Part shown: positions 47,600 to 59,459 of the stretch, in pieces | Position numbering within the stretch: position 1 is the stretch's first letter | Layout: every line of letters starts with the position of its first letter | NCBI GenBank assembly: GCA_030549775.1 | Contig: CM060180.1 | Location: 78,895,672-78,959,671 of the forward strand | Origin: Tamarix chinensis | Lineage: Eukaryota; Streptophyta; Magnoliopsida; Caryophyllales; Tamaricaceae | Reading direction: 5' to 3' | Length of the DNA stretch: 64,000 bases | Position numbers and translations under genes: made by a program | The notes under the pieces: model-generated | What the model was told of the DNA's origin: nothing | Databases searched by the model: none | The model's input: only the letters and a program-made list of their open reading frames with translations

Positions 47600-48289
47600 C
47601 TAGGGTGATTATTATTATGACATGGAGATGAAAGGACAAAACGAAATAAATGGGAAGTGAGTTGCTAAAAGGGAGTATAAGGGACCCGATTAGGGTATTG
47701 GGAAGAATTAGTAAATTGGAAAAGACAAAAGTAAAAATGATTAAGGGTGAGTGAGGTGCGAGTTGAGAGTGGGAGTTTTATGTTATAAGGAATTATTATG
47801 GGTGTTATGGGGGAGAAAAAAAATATTAGGTGAAAAGGGGAGGTTACTTGTGGGAGAAGAAAGGTAGTAGGGTTGAAGTGGCCAGCTAGGGTTTTAGGGT
47901 CACAGGTGGAACTAATGGGTAAAGCGATATGATTTGGGATTGGATCTAAATGAGATGAGGTGTGGGACGATAAATGGAGTAATGGTAGTGTAAGTGAGAG
48001 AAAGTTGGGCCACATAGGTCCGATTAGGGTTTCCAAGGGAAAACCCTAGAGGGAGATAGCATGCGGAGTGGATGTCACGAGGTGCTAGGCCTTAACCCAC
48101 GCCCTTAGGAGTTGGTTTCCATTATGTTTAAGTGTAAAGAAGGAAATAAATATCGAGGTGTGATAAGGGGTGCAAGCGCCTCAAGATATGGGACGAGCCC
48201 TCCTGGGAGGATAAGTGTGGATATAGTTAGCCATGCATGTCAAGGGTAAAACACTTTCAAATAAGACATGTTAAGACACTAATCACTTA

Positions 48290-48690
48290 AAGAGGAAGAT
48301 GTTGCGCCGGACCCAAACCGGTCCACTGGCAAATAATAGTGGCTAGGAGTTGGGGTGCCCTGGAGACCGTGCCACCGGGGAACAATAGTGGTCAGGAGCG
48401 TTTTTCCCTGCATGATTACCGGTCCACTGGCTATAATAGTAGGGGATTCCGTGCTCAACAAACCAAAGTAAATAAACTAAGCCATGGGAAATACACTAAG
48501 TACTTACTGTGAAACACCATGTGAGTCGGGGCTAGACTAGTCCACCGGTAAATAATAGTGGCCAGGAGTGTTCTGCCCTGGAGACTGGTCCACTGACAAA
48601 TAATAGTGGTCAGGAGCGTTCTGCCCTGAGTGTATGTATTCCAGTCCACCGGCTATAATAGTGGGGTTCCCGTACTCACGTGGATTAATA
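48290..48690 (+). repeat. CCGGTCCACCGG/ATAATAGTGG array, LTR F2
   Basis: Two higher-order units start near 48274 and 48497, each with three sub-units as in F1. The second contains 'aataatagtggccaggagtg', then 'ttctgccctggagactgg'. Confidence 0.85.
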
Positions 48691-49549
48691 AAGATTGTGG
48701 TGTGAGATGACTACATTTAATAGAGATTCAAAAGAAAATAAGTTTAATTGGACCATGGCCGGCTTTTATTATCTGTATTACTACATGCTGCTTACGTGAG
48801 TATGCCAGGTATTGAGTTTTCAATAATATGGATTATTCCTACCTGAGGCGCATGAGCCACTTTATATTTCGGTTATACCACACTTATATGTTTAAATAGG
48901 ATGTTACATATGCTTCATATGTTATTATAGGGTATGGAAAGATTTATGCTGTGGGTTTTGAGTATGCATGATGTTGTATCAATGCATTGTACCATGAATT
49001 AATATGCAATTGGTGTTATAGTTTACGTCTCTCCCATAAGATAGGGTAGTGGGATTTACTCAGTATTGGACCTGTACTGATACTACCTTGGTTGAATGGG
49101 TCCTGTGATGATCCACTGATAGTGGGGAGCAGACCTCTTGTGCAGGTTTAAGATCGGATACTGTTTTGGGGTGGAAGGCTTGACTTGAGTGAGTAGGCAA
49201 TCCGGATATTGATCCTTCGGGTTTTGTTTTGTTTAACTGTATTCCTCTTTGGAAGTTACGAGTATTGCATTTAAATTTTCAAGGGTATTGTAATTAACTT
49301 TCAATTTCTCGTACTCTGATAAGCTTTTCAAATTCGAATTTATTTCACAGGTTCCGGTGATGAGCTTAGCGATGATTTCATTTAGATATCTGAGATTGTT
49401 TGACAGGTTTTAGCCTTGCATCTAGCGTGAGATAGATGGTGGACATTTATCTTGTGTTAGATGTTGCATTAATATTTCCTAAATTCTCTTCTAGCTTCTA
49501 CTTTATTCTTTCAAAAAAAATTTCAGGAGTGAATTTTGGGGGTGTTACA

Positions 49550-49554
49550 TTACT
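49550..49554. repeat. Target-site duplication TTACT, right of F2
   Basis: Exact match to 44513-44517. Confidence 0.9.
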
Positions 49555-49599
49555 AGTTATTGATAAAACTTACCATGCAAGCTACTAGGCGTATATGGC

Positions 49600-49990
49600 A
49601 TGTACATGGTATGCATGGAGGGCATGGCTACGTGTATGAGGGGAATAAAAGGTAGCTTGAACGTGCATATTATTTGGTTTAATTAATTAGTTAAGTTAAA
49701 AATTAGTTAGAGAATAAAATAACAGAAATCTATCTTTTGAAGAATTATATCTTTTAGCTAGTAGATGCTAATATCTCATTTAAAGTAATCAGTTGCCTTA
49801 GGTATATAAGCCATATAACCCATGTTGAAGAGGACACTGATTGATTGAATTGAATTTGAAAAAAATTTGCATGTATTGCATATTGAATTTTTTGTGAGTT
49901 TATCTCAATTTTAATCAAATTTGTGTGAACGATTAATCTTAAAACCCTTAATCTCTTTGTCTATGTGAATTAGATATTAAGTAGTATCTT
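49600..49990 (+). repeat. Unassigned LTR-like repeat, copy 2
   Basis: Similar to the complement of 35560-36000. It has 'gtatataagcc' at about 49802 as a possible TATA region and 'gtgtgaacgattaat' downstream. Its left part was the target of F2. Confidence 0.45.
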
Positions 49991-51429
49991 TCTAGACTTC
50001 ATAACCCATGCCATTCCTAGCTATAATCACCATCCCAATTCAATAAATTTGAAACCCTATCCCTAACCCTAATTTGCAAAACCCTTACCCTGACCCTAAC
50101 CCACGAAACCTTCTATCTTTATACCCTAATTGCCAAATCATCATCATCTCATCATTGTCGAATCATCATCATCTACATCTCATCATTGTCAAATCATCAT
50201 CATCATTCATCCATCATCATCGAAACATATTCACTATCTTCAAACATCCTTTTAATTATCTTTCCATACCAGCATATCTTCATCTACAATCCACCACCTT
50301 CAAGTTTTCAACTTCTTAATTCCAACATAATCAATCCTTAGGATTACATATTTGATAATTTCATATTCCCACACACATCATGACCAGTCTTGAACTCTTT
50401 AAGTAAACAATGTTTCTTCTTTTGTTGAACTCCAATCACTTAGGTGTAAACTAATTCCTAATGATCTAGTTGAAAGCATTAAGGATACATACAAAGAGTT
50501 TTCTAAAATACAATATATCTATTAATAAAAATAAATATTTATATAAAAAAAATTAGTGACTTGTAGGCTGTAAAACCATTACAAAAATACCTATCAACAC
50601 ACAAGTTAAAATTTCAAGACCGTGCTATATCACTATCAATAACTACTCTATACCAGTACTCATACGTTTATCATAAAAAATAACTTTAAAGCATGTCCAA
50701 AAATAGGTTAACATGGGGTCAAGGAGAAGTGCCCCAATGGAACTTGGGATACATCCTGAAAGATAGTTATTAAATTAATCATATTAATTTTTTATACTAA
50801 ATGATTTATATTGATCATATTAATTAATCACATTTTATAATTTCATTGAGAAAAAAACATAATCAATTGATACCATTAATTAATCACATTTATTAATTTC
50901 AATAACAAAAAAGAAATAGATTAATCCAATCAATCGTAAAACCTCCTAATATCTATTGGAGTTAACAATCCCAACTAAATCCCATTTAATAATCCCTTAT
51001 TAAATTAATTGCATTAATCTAATCCTTTGAATAAGAACTAAAAGATTAATAAAATTAATCGTACCCCATTAAACAAGTATTACAAGATCAATCAAATTCA
51101 TTTAATCACATTAAATAGGCATGAGAAGTGGGTCAAACTAATATAAGCCCATTAAATGGTTTCAATGGAAACAACCATTACACATTCATAGAATTAAAAT
51201 ATCAAACCATTAAATTAACCTAAAATATGTTAGTCAAATTATTCATCAATTTATGTCAATTGAAATTGGTTGAATCAACTTAGATCAAATTGAGTAGTTC
51301 TATAGAATTATATTAAAGTAATTAATCTAATAAACCATCAAATTAGATCAAAGAATGAAAGATAATATCAGACTAGAATGAAATCAAAATACATACAACA
51401 CAATCAAGTTGAAGGTATTCACAACAAGA
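49991..51429 (-). other. Probable 5' untranslated/gag side of the copia remnant, plus unassigned DNA
   Basis: On the minus strand, downstream of the PBS at 51430, the sequence is AT-rich with no clear gag domain. An ATC microsatellite ('atcatcatcatc' blocks, about 50136-50222) and 'ccctaaccctaa'-like words (50055-50105) are present. The frame at 50074-50319 is repeat-driven. Confidence 0.35.
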
Positions 51430-51442
51430 GGCTCTAATACCA
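51430..51442 (-). other. Primer-binding site of copia element
   Basis: The complement reads TGGTATTAGAGCC, one change from the initiator-Met PBS, directly after the LTR end on the minus strand. It is followed by 'tcttgttgtgaat', as common in copia elements. Confidence 0.8.
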
Positions 51443-51445
51443 CTA

Positions 51446-52833
51446 GAAGATTTTAGCCAAACAAAAACAACTTAGCAGAATAAAATTAAAGGCTAAAATA
51501 CCCAAGAAATCATGCTAAATGAAGATCGAACCTCTTAGTCAATCAGACTAGATTAACTTATTGATTTGAATTAACAATGATATTACTCCATTTGTTGAAA
51601 TTCAATGTTGTTTGAGCAAGTAAGTGTGAATTAAGTCACTCTTGTACTAATATCTACACACATGAAAATTGGATCATTGGGAACTCACTATCAAATTTAT
51701 GGGAACAAAACCTTGATGGCTAGAAAGTTCACCATCCACAAAAGAGAGAGCAAGGTGTATTTTTGATAAAAACCTAACTTAGTTTTATAATAAATTGAAT
51801 CCCACCTCAGTTAAATTGGACTTAGAACTTTGATCAAATTAAGGGTACCTTAGGTTTAATCTTATTAATACTACCTTGGGCTTAAAGAGATATTAACCAT
51901 ATTAAGATCTTATTACCCAATTAATAATACATTTTTTAAACTATTTTGATTGATGTATGACCTTGTAGGTTCACATGATATTAGTATTGGACTCCGACCC
52001 CTTTTTCGACCCACATATCATAAGAAGTCTATAAAAAGATGTTATGATTATCCAAATTATGCAAATGTCATAAGCTTGACACAAGCTATTATAATACATA
52101 TATTAGTATTGATCGTGTCATCCTTAGTTTTTTCAATCACGTTGTTTCTTGATCAACAATTGAGAATAACATTAGACAAATGTCACATCATTTGCGCATA
52201 TGATAAAATTATTTATACTTATCGAGGGGCTCAAATATTTCTCTCTCCTATCACGACAGGGATAAATCACATCTTGATTGTCTATATGCCTCTATATGGT
52301 TCACACCATATCTGATCATCACCTTTATGATCACCCATAAGAAATTTAACATTTTATAAATTTAAAACATGATGATCATCACACAAACATATACAAAGAT
52401 CTTAGGTTAGAGGCTAATATACTATATTGAGACCATTGATGACACTTCATGCAAAATTCAATGCAACACCCTTCTATTAGGTTGGCCCAATACCATGTTC
52501 CATAACTTATATCTATGTTATTAGTTTGATATCACATGCCAATGATAAGTGGACCATAATCATCAACTAATCAATATAATAGTCTTATAATCACTTATAT
52601 CCCTTAATGAGATGATACTAGACTAGGGACATTTGCTGAAATATAATATTTTTATTATATAGTAGAGTTTCACAATCTATTCATATACTCGATTATCTAC
52701 ATAAAGTATAATTATTCAAAGGGAGAATAATATTTGAATAAATAAAAAAATGATATCTTATTAATAAGCACAATCACTAAATATGTGAATATAACACATC
52801 AATTATGATTGATTATAGGGCATATTCCCAACA
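51446..52833 (-). mobile_element. Copia LTR, reverse, about 1.4 kb
   Basis: On the minus strand it starts TGTTGGGAATATGCCCTAT, the start typical of Angela/Tork-type copia LTRs in plants. It contains 'aatgtccctagtctagtat' as these LTRs do, and ends just before the PBS. It has both a PPT (complement of 52834-52848) on its 5' side and a PBS on its 3' side, so it is shared by two internal regions. The frame at 51950-52315 is not considered a gene. Confidence 0.75.
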
Positions 52834-52848
52834 GTCTCCCACTTGCAT
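52834..52848 (-). other. Polypurine tract of copia element
   Basis: The complement reads 'aatgcaagtgggaga' immediately before the LTR start, the usual copia PPT. Confidence 0.8.
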
Positions 52849-54300
52849 TAGGACCATCCATGAGTAAGACTAATTCCTTGTGAACTAGTATGAGATCAAT
52901 AAATAGGTTGTGGAAGAGGCTTTGCTTATGGATCAATAATATTTGCATCTATATGAACCTTGCATAAATTCGCATCACCTTTCTAGACAGTCTCCTAAAT
53001 GATGTGATATTCCCTTTATATATCATTGGGATTAGGATGAGACATTGGCTTCTTTGCCTATTAAATAGATCCATTGTTGTCAGTATATTAACAAAGTGGA
53101 CTTAGGATACTAGGAACTACTTCCAATTCAATGATGAATTTCGTAATCCACATTACTTCATTTGATGTATCTAAAGAAGCAATATGCTCAACTTCTATTA
53201 AAGAATTAGCAAGTGTGTATTATTTTAAATCTTCCAACTTGTAGATCCCCTATTAAGATATAAAAATGTAACTTGACAATGATTAGAAATCATCTCTATT
53301 TTTTAGATACTTATATCTGTGTAATCACTAAAAAATAGATCATGTTCTCTTCCAAATACCAAGAACATTTCTTTTATGCTTCTCAAGTGTTTCATAATGA
53401 TCATGACTATAGTCCATTAAGTCTCACTAGGGGTAGACTTGAATATTCTCATCATGATAAAGGCATATAAGATATCTAAGAGAGTGCACAACATGACATA
53501 TATGATAGAACCAATGGTTAAAGCATATGGAATTCTACTCATGCGGTCTTGCTTATCCTGTATCTATGGACACGTAGTCTTGTTAAGATTAGAACATGCT
53601 ACATAGGTAAGAAATCTCTCATAGATTCTTGCATATTGTACCTATGGAGGATCTTGTTGATATATGTACTATAACTTAATCTAATCAACTTTCTTAATCT
53701 ATATCTATAGATCTTGATCCCCAAAATATAGGGTCACTAGCCAATATCCTTTATAAAGAATGATTTTTGTAGCCTTTTCCTCACAGACTATAACACCAAA
53801 ATATCATTTCTCATTAGTATTATGTCATCTACATAAATAATAGGAAAAATAATTGTGTCACAACTACTATTCCTATAAACACAAGACTCTTCTTCACATC
53901 TAATGAAGCTAACTCTTTAGTTGCTTCATCAAAATGAAGATTCCAACTTTGAGATGCTTGCTTAAGATCATAAAATGATCTCTTAAACTTGCATACCTAT
54001 CCAGAAAATGATGGGATGCCCAAAATCTTTAGGTTGTGTCATATACACTTCCTCTTGCAAACAACCATTAAGGAATGTATTTTTAACATCCATTTGCCAT
54101 ATCTGATTATCTTGAAAATGTAGTAATTGCTAGAAGAATCAAAATGGGATGAGCTAATATGAGGTTCATATATAAGTAGATGTCAAGACGTATATGTTTA
54201 TTGTTGCATCTATCCCTTTATTCGTTCTCTTTAACATAGGGACTTAACTCTTTTTTTTATGTCTACAATTTTGTTTATAGGATAACTCTTAAAATATTCT
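52849..54300 (-). pseudogene. Copia pol: reverse transcriptase and RNase H
   Basis: On the minus strand (54150 downward) it reads 'WQMDVKNTFLNGCLQEEVYM' and then 'QPKDF', the copia RT signature with the first catalytic Asp. Then comes a region like 'LKQASQSW' and a damaged 'YVDD' block (about 53830-53850). RNase H sequence follows at about 53200-53050 with 'EVEHIASLDTSNEVMWITKF' and 'YTDNNGSI' ('StaEAEYvA...a.kEa.Wl...', 'DNnsai'). Many stops and frameshifts. The PPT and LTR follow in the right order for a Ty1/copia 3' end. Confidence 0.8.
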
Positions 54301-55152
54301 AATATGATAGAGATTTTTATTATTATAATACCCCAAAACTTTAATTTAAGAAATTATAATAAAATAAGGGTTAATATGTGAGGTTAATTAATTATAATTT
54401 TTTGAATAAAATAATGGGAGTAGTTAAGACAAAAAAGAGGGAAATAATATAGGATTAAATTAGGGAAGATTAGGGTAATTTGCTTACTAAAATAGAATTT
54501 AGGGAGAATTGCTTAAAAATTCCTAAATTAAAATAAAAAATAATTTAATTATTTATTTTACTAATTTTATTATTTTTAAAATTACAAAAAGGCAATAAAT
54601 ACCCCAACCACGTTATTTATTTTATTTTTTTCCTTTTTTTTCCCTCTTATCCTCCTTTTCCTTTTTTCTTTCTTCCTTTCTTCTTCTCTACTTTTTCTTC
54701 TCTTCTTATCCCCCTAATTGGGCCTCGCCCGTGTAGCCCAACCCTTCTTTCCCTCTCTTCCCCCATGTAGCACCCAACCCACTCCCTTTTTATTTCTCCT
54801 TTTCCTCACCCAGCCAATTCTCTACTCATTTCATTCTTTTTCTTTTTCCCCCGACAGGCCTGCGTACCCTCCTTTTCTTCCTGCTCCCCTCTCCTTCCTT
54901 CTTGTTGTAGGTCATGATTGAAGAACCCACTCCCTCTCTTTCTCCCCTTATCATTTCCTTTCCATTTTGAGCCCAATTTTCCCTCTACCTACCTCCCCCA
55001 TGTGCCTATTTCCCTTCCCTTTCTCCCCATCAACATCAATCCACCCTTCCACTCATAGGCCTGTACCGGCCTGCCACTATCTGTCGATGATCTTATTCCC
55101 CTCCTCCTCCCTTGTCCTCATTCTCCTATGTCCTCTTCCCCATCCCAAAACA

Positions 55153-55160
55153 TATAAATA
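55153..55160 (+). promoter_or_regulatory. Candidate TATA box of A2 5' LTR
   Basis: TATAAATA after the C/T-rich module, followed by a C-rich stretch ('ccccatcaattccccactc'). Same relative place as in A1 and B1. Confidence 0.55.
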
Positions 55161-57319
55161 CCCCATCAATTCCCCACTCTACTCCTTTAGCTCTACCTAA
55201 AACAACCCAATTCTCCCCACCACCATGCATTTAGATGCCACCCTAGCCCCCGTCGTATAATGCCACCATTTAAATCACCACCCAACCCCTTCTCTGCATC
55301 ACCCTACAACAAACTAAGACACTCACCACCCTTAACTCCCTCTACACAACTTACCCCAACAGTACAAATTGGGTAGCTCGAGTGCCCTTTGCATCCCATC
55401 GCCACCCCTCTTGCTGTTGTGCGCTGCCTCCTCCACCACAATATCCAACCCCAATACCTCTCTCTCAACCTAGTAGACCCTTCTCTACCATCCCTTTCCC
55501 TTCCATTCCCCTTTCTCCCTCTACTTCCCCTACCCTCCTTCTTTACCACCTTGAGCCACCACAACCACCACCACTTATGCTGCCACCCTACTATAGCCAC
55601 CAACATGACAACAACCCTCCTTGTCTGGGGAGTCTGCCACCTCACTACCTCCACCTTGCTCCTTCTCTCCCAACCCTAAAGTCTAACTCTTCCAAGCAAC
55701 CACAACTCTCACCGCCACTACTGCTGCCTCCGTGCGCTGTTGCCACCCTAGCTACCACTTACACTTACGTTGTGCCAAACCCTTACTATCACTTAAGTAT
55801 AGATTATCTTAGTATAATTATGAATTTAACCTTGTTATTATTATTATTGTTATTATTATTATTCTTCCATTATCATCATTATTATCATCATCACTACTAA
55901 TAGCCTATTTTGGTTAATACTACCACTAATATATTTGTTAAACAATTTATTGATAATACTCTCATTAATACTACTAAGAATTTTTTTATTATCATCACTA
56001 ATACTATTTCTCAATAAAAATCAATTAAGGACTAATGAAAGTAATAAGAGGGAAGTTAACCCTAATATTTTCCTCTTATAAGTGAACCAAGTCTGACCCC
56101 TAAGGAGGTGTAGAAAGTGTACTTCAAGCTCGGTGTCATTTTAGGTAGGATGTGGTTAAGGCCTAATATGTGTATTATGTATTTATGTGTGTTGGTTATA
56201 TGTGTGTACCTTATGTGGTTAAGGATTATGCACTTTTAGCGCAAGTTCCTAAGCATGGAGCTAAGGTAAGTTATATGTGTTTTTATGGCATGTGTAATAT
56301 GGTAATGTTACTTGTACTTGCATTGTGATTATGTATGGTTTTCCTATATTACATGCATACTTGGAGTCCCTAATTAGTAAGATGAGGTCGAGAAAAGTGA
56401 AGAGAGTGACATGGTGAGAGGGAAGTGAGAAAGACCTGTGTATCTCATGACTTATATTTGGATAAATAAAATGATAATATGAATAAAATAAGAGGATGAA
56501 ATAAATCTTGCATGGGGAGTGTAAGGATTGCATGGGATTGTTAGTATTTGCATGGGATGACCTTTACATGGGAAAAGTTGACTTAAGGGTTAAGTAAAGT
56601 GAGGGAAGAGTAGTTGTGGTGATTGGAATCCATATATGAAAAAATAGTATGTAGGTTAGCATAAGGTTACATGGGGGATTTGGTTAGGTTTTGTGAGTAG
56701 AAATCCTATATAGGAAAGTTTGTGGAAGGGAGATTTAATGAAAGAGGTTGGAGTGTGGGATGAGAGTTGAAGGGTTTCACATGGAGGGGTAAATGTGTGT
56801 CATATAAAAAGGAAAATGGTGAGTGAGGATAATGAAAGGACAACATACAAGAAAGGAGAGGTGGTAGGGTTTGGGGTGACCAACTATGGTTTTGTGACCA
56901 CATGTGTAGAATGGGAAGTAAATTTGGGATGTTGGGGTTGGACCGATTGGGGTCATGATTTGGGAGCATAGGACGTGTACGATAGGGAGAGGTTAGGCCA
57001 TAGAGGCCAAATTTTGATTTCCATGGAGAAAACCCTAGAGGGCGATGGTAAGTTACACTAGAGATATGGGATAGTGGGCCTCAACCCACATACATAGGAG
57101 TTTAGGCTTTCATGTTAATTAAGGAAAAGGATGGAAGGATATCTAGATGTTCTAGGAGGCATAAAAGTGCCAACATATGGGACAGGGCTTTTCAAGAGAG
57201 TAGGTGTGAACGGGATATGTTATTGGGAAGGCTAATGGGCATACATGTCTAGTATGAAAGGATCCGCTGAATAAGACATATATAAGACACTAACCATATA
57301 AAGGGAAAGATTTTTAGGT

Positions 57320-57690
57320 TGGGCCCAGACTGGTCTATTGGTGATAATAGTTGCCAAGTGCCTTGTGCCCTAGAGACCGTTCCACTTGTCAATAATAGTG
57401 GTCATGTGCTTTCTGCCCTTGATGTTTTCAGTCCACCAGTTATAATATTGGGGCATCCTAATCTCAATAAACCAAACTTGTTGATAATAATCCAAGGGAA
57501 AAATATTAATTACTTATAGTGAATCACAATGATAGTCGGGACTAGATCAGTCCATTGGCGATAATAGCGGTCAGGCGCCTTGTGTCCTAGAGACCGTTCC
57601 ACTTGTCAATAATATTAGCCAAGTGTGTTCTACCCTGGGTTTTTTTTTGGTACATTGGATATAATCATGGGGTTTCCATACTCGCATAGA
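57320..57690 (+). repeat. CCACCGG/ATAATAGTGG-type array, A2, decayed
   Basis: Sub-units such as 'gtctattggtgataatagtt' and 'gtcaataatagtggtcatg', in two higher-order units (starting near 57287 and 57508). The CCACCGG core is often mutated, but 'ataatag' and 'gccctagaga' persist. Confidence 0.65.
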
Positions 57691-58335
57691 CTTAAATTAA
57701 GAATGGTGTGAAATGGGAATAATGACCAAAAATATAGTTATTATGTTTAACTAAACTGATTCACTATTTATATTATTTATCTATCTTGTATGGCCTTAGT
57801 TCCATAGTTACCTTACTCAGTGGTGGTGTACTGATCACCTTTTTCATGGGTGTTGCTCATTCCCATGAACAGTGGCCCCTTCTAAGTTGGTGTAAGTAGG
57901 AGATGCTGTGTTTGATGCCTATGATGCATTCGATGCGTTTGGTGGGGCTGAGTGATGGCATGTTTTATTTGGCATAGGGCTGAAGCGCGAGTGATGTCTA
58001 CACTCATCTTTTCCTATTTTACTCTATTTTTTTGTCCAAAGTTTTTTCTACTTAAGGTCTCTAAAGTTGTACTAGTTTTCTACTTTGTAATTACTCTTTA
58101 ATCACACACTCTTATTTTGTTATAAATATTTTCTTTTAATTAATAACTATTAAAATCATTATGATTTTAAGCTCTAACTAGTTTAATGTCCTATGAAGTT
58201 TCTAGCCATATAGTTTTTACAAGAATTTCTGGGGGTCAGATTTGTGCTAATTACGGTGGTAACACCCCCTATCTTAGTGTACGATTATTGATTAAATGAA
58301 AATGTTCAACTGTGAAATTTGGGGGAGTTATAGGT

Positions 58336-58347
58336 TAGTATCAGAGC
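58336..58347 (+). other. Primer-binding site of A2
   Basis: TAGTATCAGAGC, one change from the initiator-Met PBS, 3 bp after the LTR end. Confidence 0.85.
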
Positions 58348-58559
58348 ATCGGTTTTAATAACATGCCCTATTTTAAAAGAAATTTTATTAAGAAGTTTTT
58401 TTCCTAGATGTTAAAGTATTTTCATGCCCTAAAAAGGTCTTTCTATTGTAAGAACTTAGAGTCCACAACAACAGTGAGGAACAAAAAGATAGAATAGGAA
58501 TTACCCCAAAGAGAAATAATGTGTTATAACTACATCAAACCAGTATGTTTGCATCTAAT

Positions 58560-59435
58560 TGATGTAGGAAAATCTAATGAACCTAATGATTTTCATGTTC
58601 ATAGTAATCCTCAAGGTAAGGAAGATTTAGCTTTCTTAATGTTGGAGCCTATCATGTTAAATATTTTTGATAATTCTTATATGCTTGATATTGAAAAACA
58701 TTCAAGTTATTCTTGTAGGTATGTCACATATTTGCAAGAAGAAGATATTCATACACTTTAATGTGTACAAGTATTCAATGCATGCAAGACTATGACATAC
58801 ATGGGATGATACATTACAGCAAGAAGATATAGTGATAATATTCATTATTTGAATTAACTTGTTGTAAACCCTAACTGTAAGTGTATTTTATGTAAGTTAG
58901 GGTATTGACATAACTTCGTGTATGTATCTTAGTCAATTCTATAGCTTTGTAATATTAATCCTTAGTATAATTTAACCAATGATATTATGCTTTGGATTAA
59001 GGTAAATATGGGCTTAATTCAACCATGATAAATGGGCTAGATTAAGGGGGAATAATTGGCTAGTTTAGGCTAGCTAACCACCGACTACCTCCTCCTATAA
59101 ATATACCTCTTTGTGAGCATGAAATGTAAGCAGAATTTGAATGAAAAAAACACATGATTTTGTGATAAAACTTTGAGCTACATTAGCTAAAGTCTATACT
59201 CTCTTTGGGTCAACATTGAGCAAGTTAAATTTGGGATTCAACCTTCCTCAATCAATCTTCAAACTTGGCATATTTGAAGACTACTCAAATCTGTCGAGCC
59301 TCTCCTACTTGGTTAATCAATTTCTTCACCTATACTCCAACAAATTACTTTGTTTCATTTGCATTAGTTCATGGGTGATAGTTTCTCATACAATCTTCGA
59401 TCCAACCTTCCTTTTTCCTTGATAAAACCACAACA
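58560..59435 (+). mobile_element. Solo LTR C2 (copia-like), 876 bp
   Basis: TGATG...CACAACA, flanked by CTAAT (58555-58559) and CTAAC (59436-59440). It corresponds to C1 without the D1 insertion. An open frame at its start runs to a stop at about 58761 and is shared with C1. 'tataaatatacctc' (about 59095) could be its TATA region. Confidence 0.65.
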
Positions 59436-59459
59436 CTAACACTTTTTTTCTCTTATAGC

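Larger units (their letters stand above)
44518..49549 (+). mobile_element. Solo LTR F2, 5.0 kb
   Basis: It starts TGTAATACCTCGTATTTTT, ends GGGGGTGTTACA, and has a perfect TTACT duplication. It is collinear with F1: GC-rich part (45380-45720), approx. 150-bp repeats (45830-47060), donor-like site (47344), CATGCATG (47592), array with two higher-order units (48290-48690), acceptor-like site (49145). A CAG/AGC-rich stretch (45550-45620) encodes only low-complexity frames. F1 is longer mainly through one extra array unit. Confidence 0.92.
54324..58332 (+). mobile_element. 5' LTR of A2, 4.0 kb
   Basis: It starts TATAATACCCC (TG lost) and ends GGGAGTTATA. Modules in order: AT-rich, C/T-rich (54620-55700, with spurious frames on both strands), TATAAATA (55153), TTA microsatellite (55836-55900), 'ctaaggaggtg' (56101), donor-like TAG|GTAGGA (56145), decayed CATGCATA (56352), array (57320-57690), 'tgctcattcccatga' (57855), LTR end. 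It is collinear with A1. Confidence 0.85.

Noticed and set aside
38116..49549. F1 and F2 as the two LTRs of a single element
   Set aside because: Each has its own perfect 5-bp duplication, F1 interrupts gag, and no PBS follows F1 or PPT precedes F2.
50055..50105. Telomere-like ccctaaccctaa words (also near 20810)
   Set aside because: Only two to four imperfect units, not a CCCTAAA tract; short A/C-rich LTR-type sequence explains them.
55304..55654. Trp/Arg/Gly-rich minus-strand frame opposite 55382-55900
   Set aside because: Both frames lie in the C/T-rich module of the A2 5' LTR and reflect composition only.
58519..58761. 80-codon frame as a host gene
   Set aside because: It begins upstream of the solo LTR C2 boundary and continues into it. 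The conserved part belongs to the repeat (shared with C1), so it is reported as a finding, not a gene.
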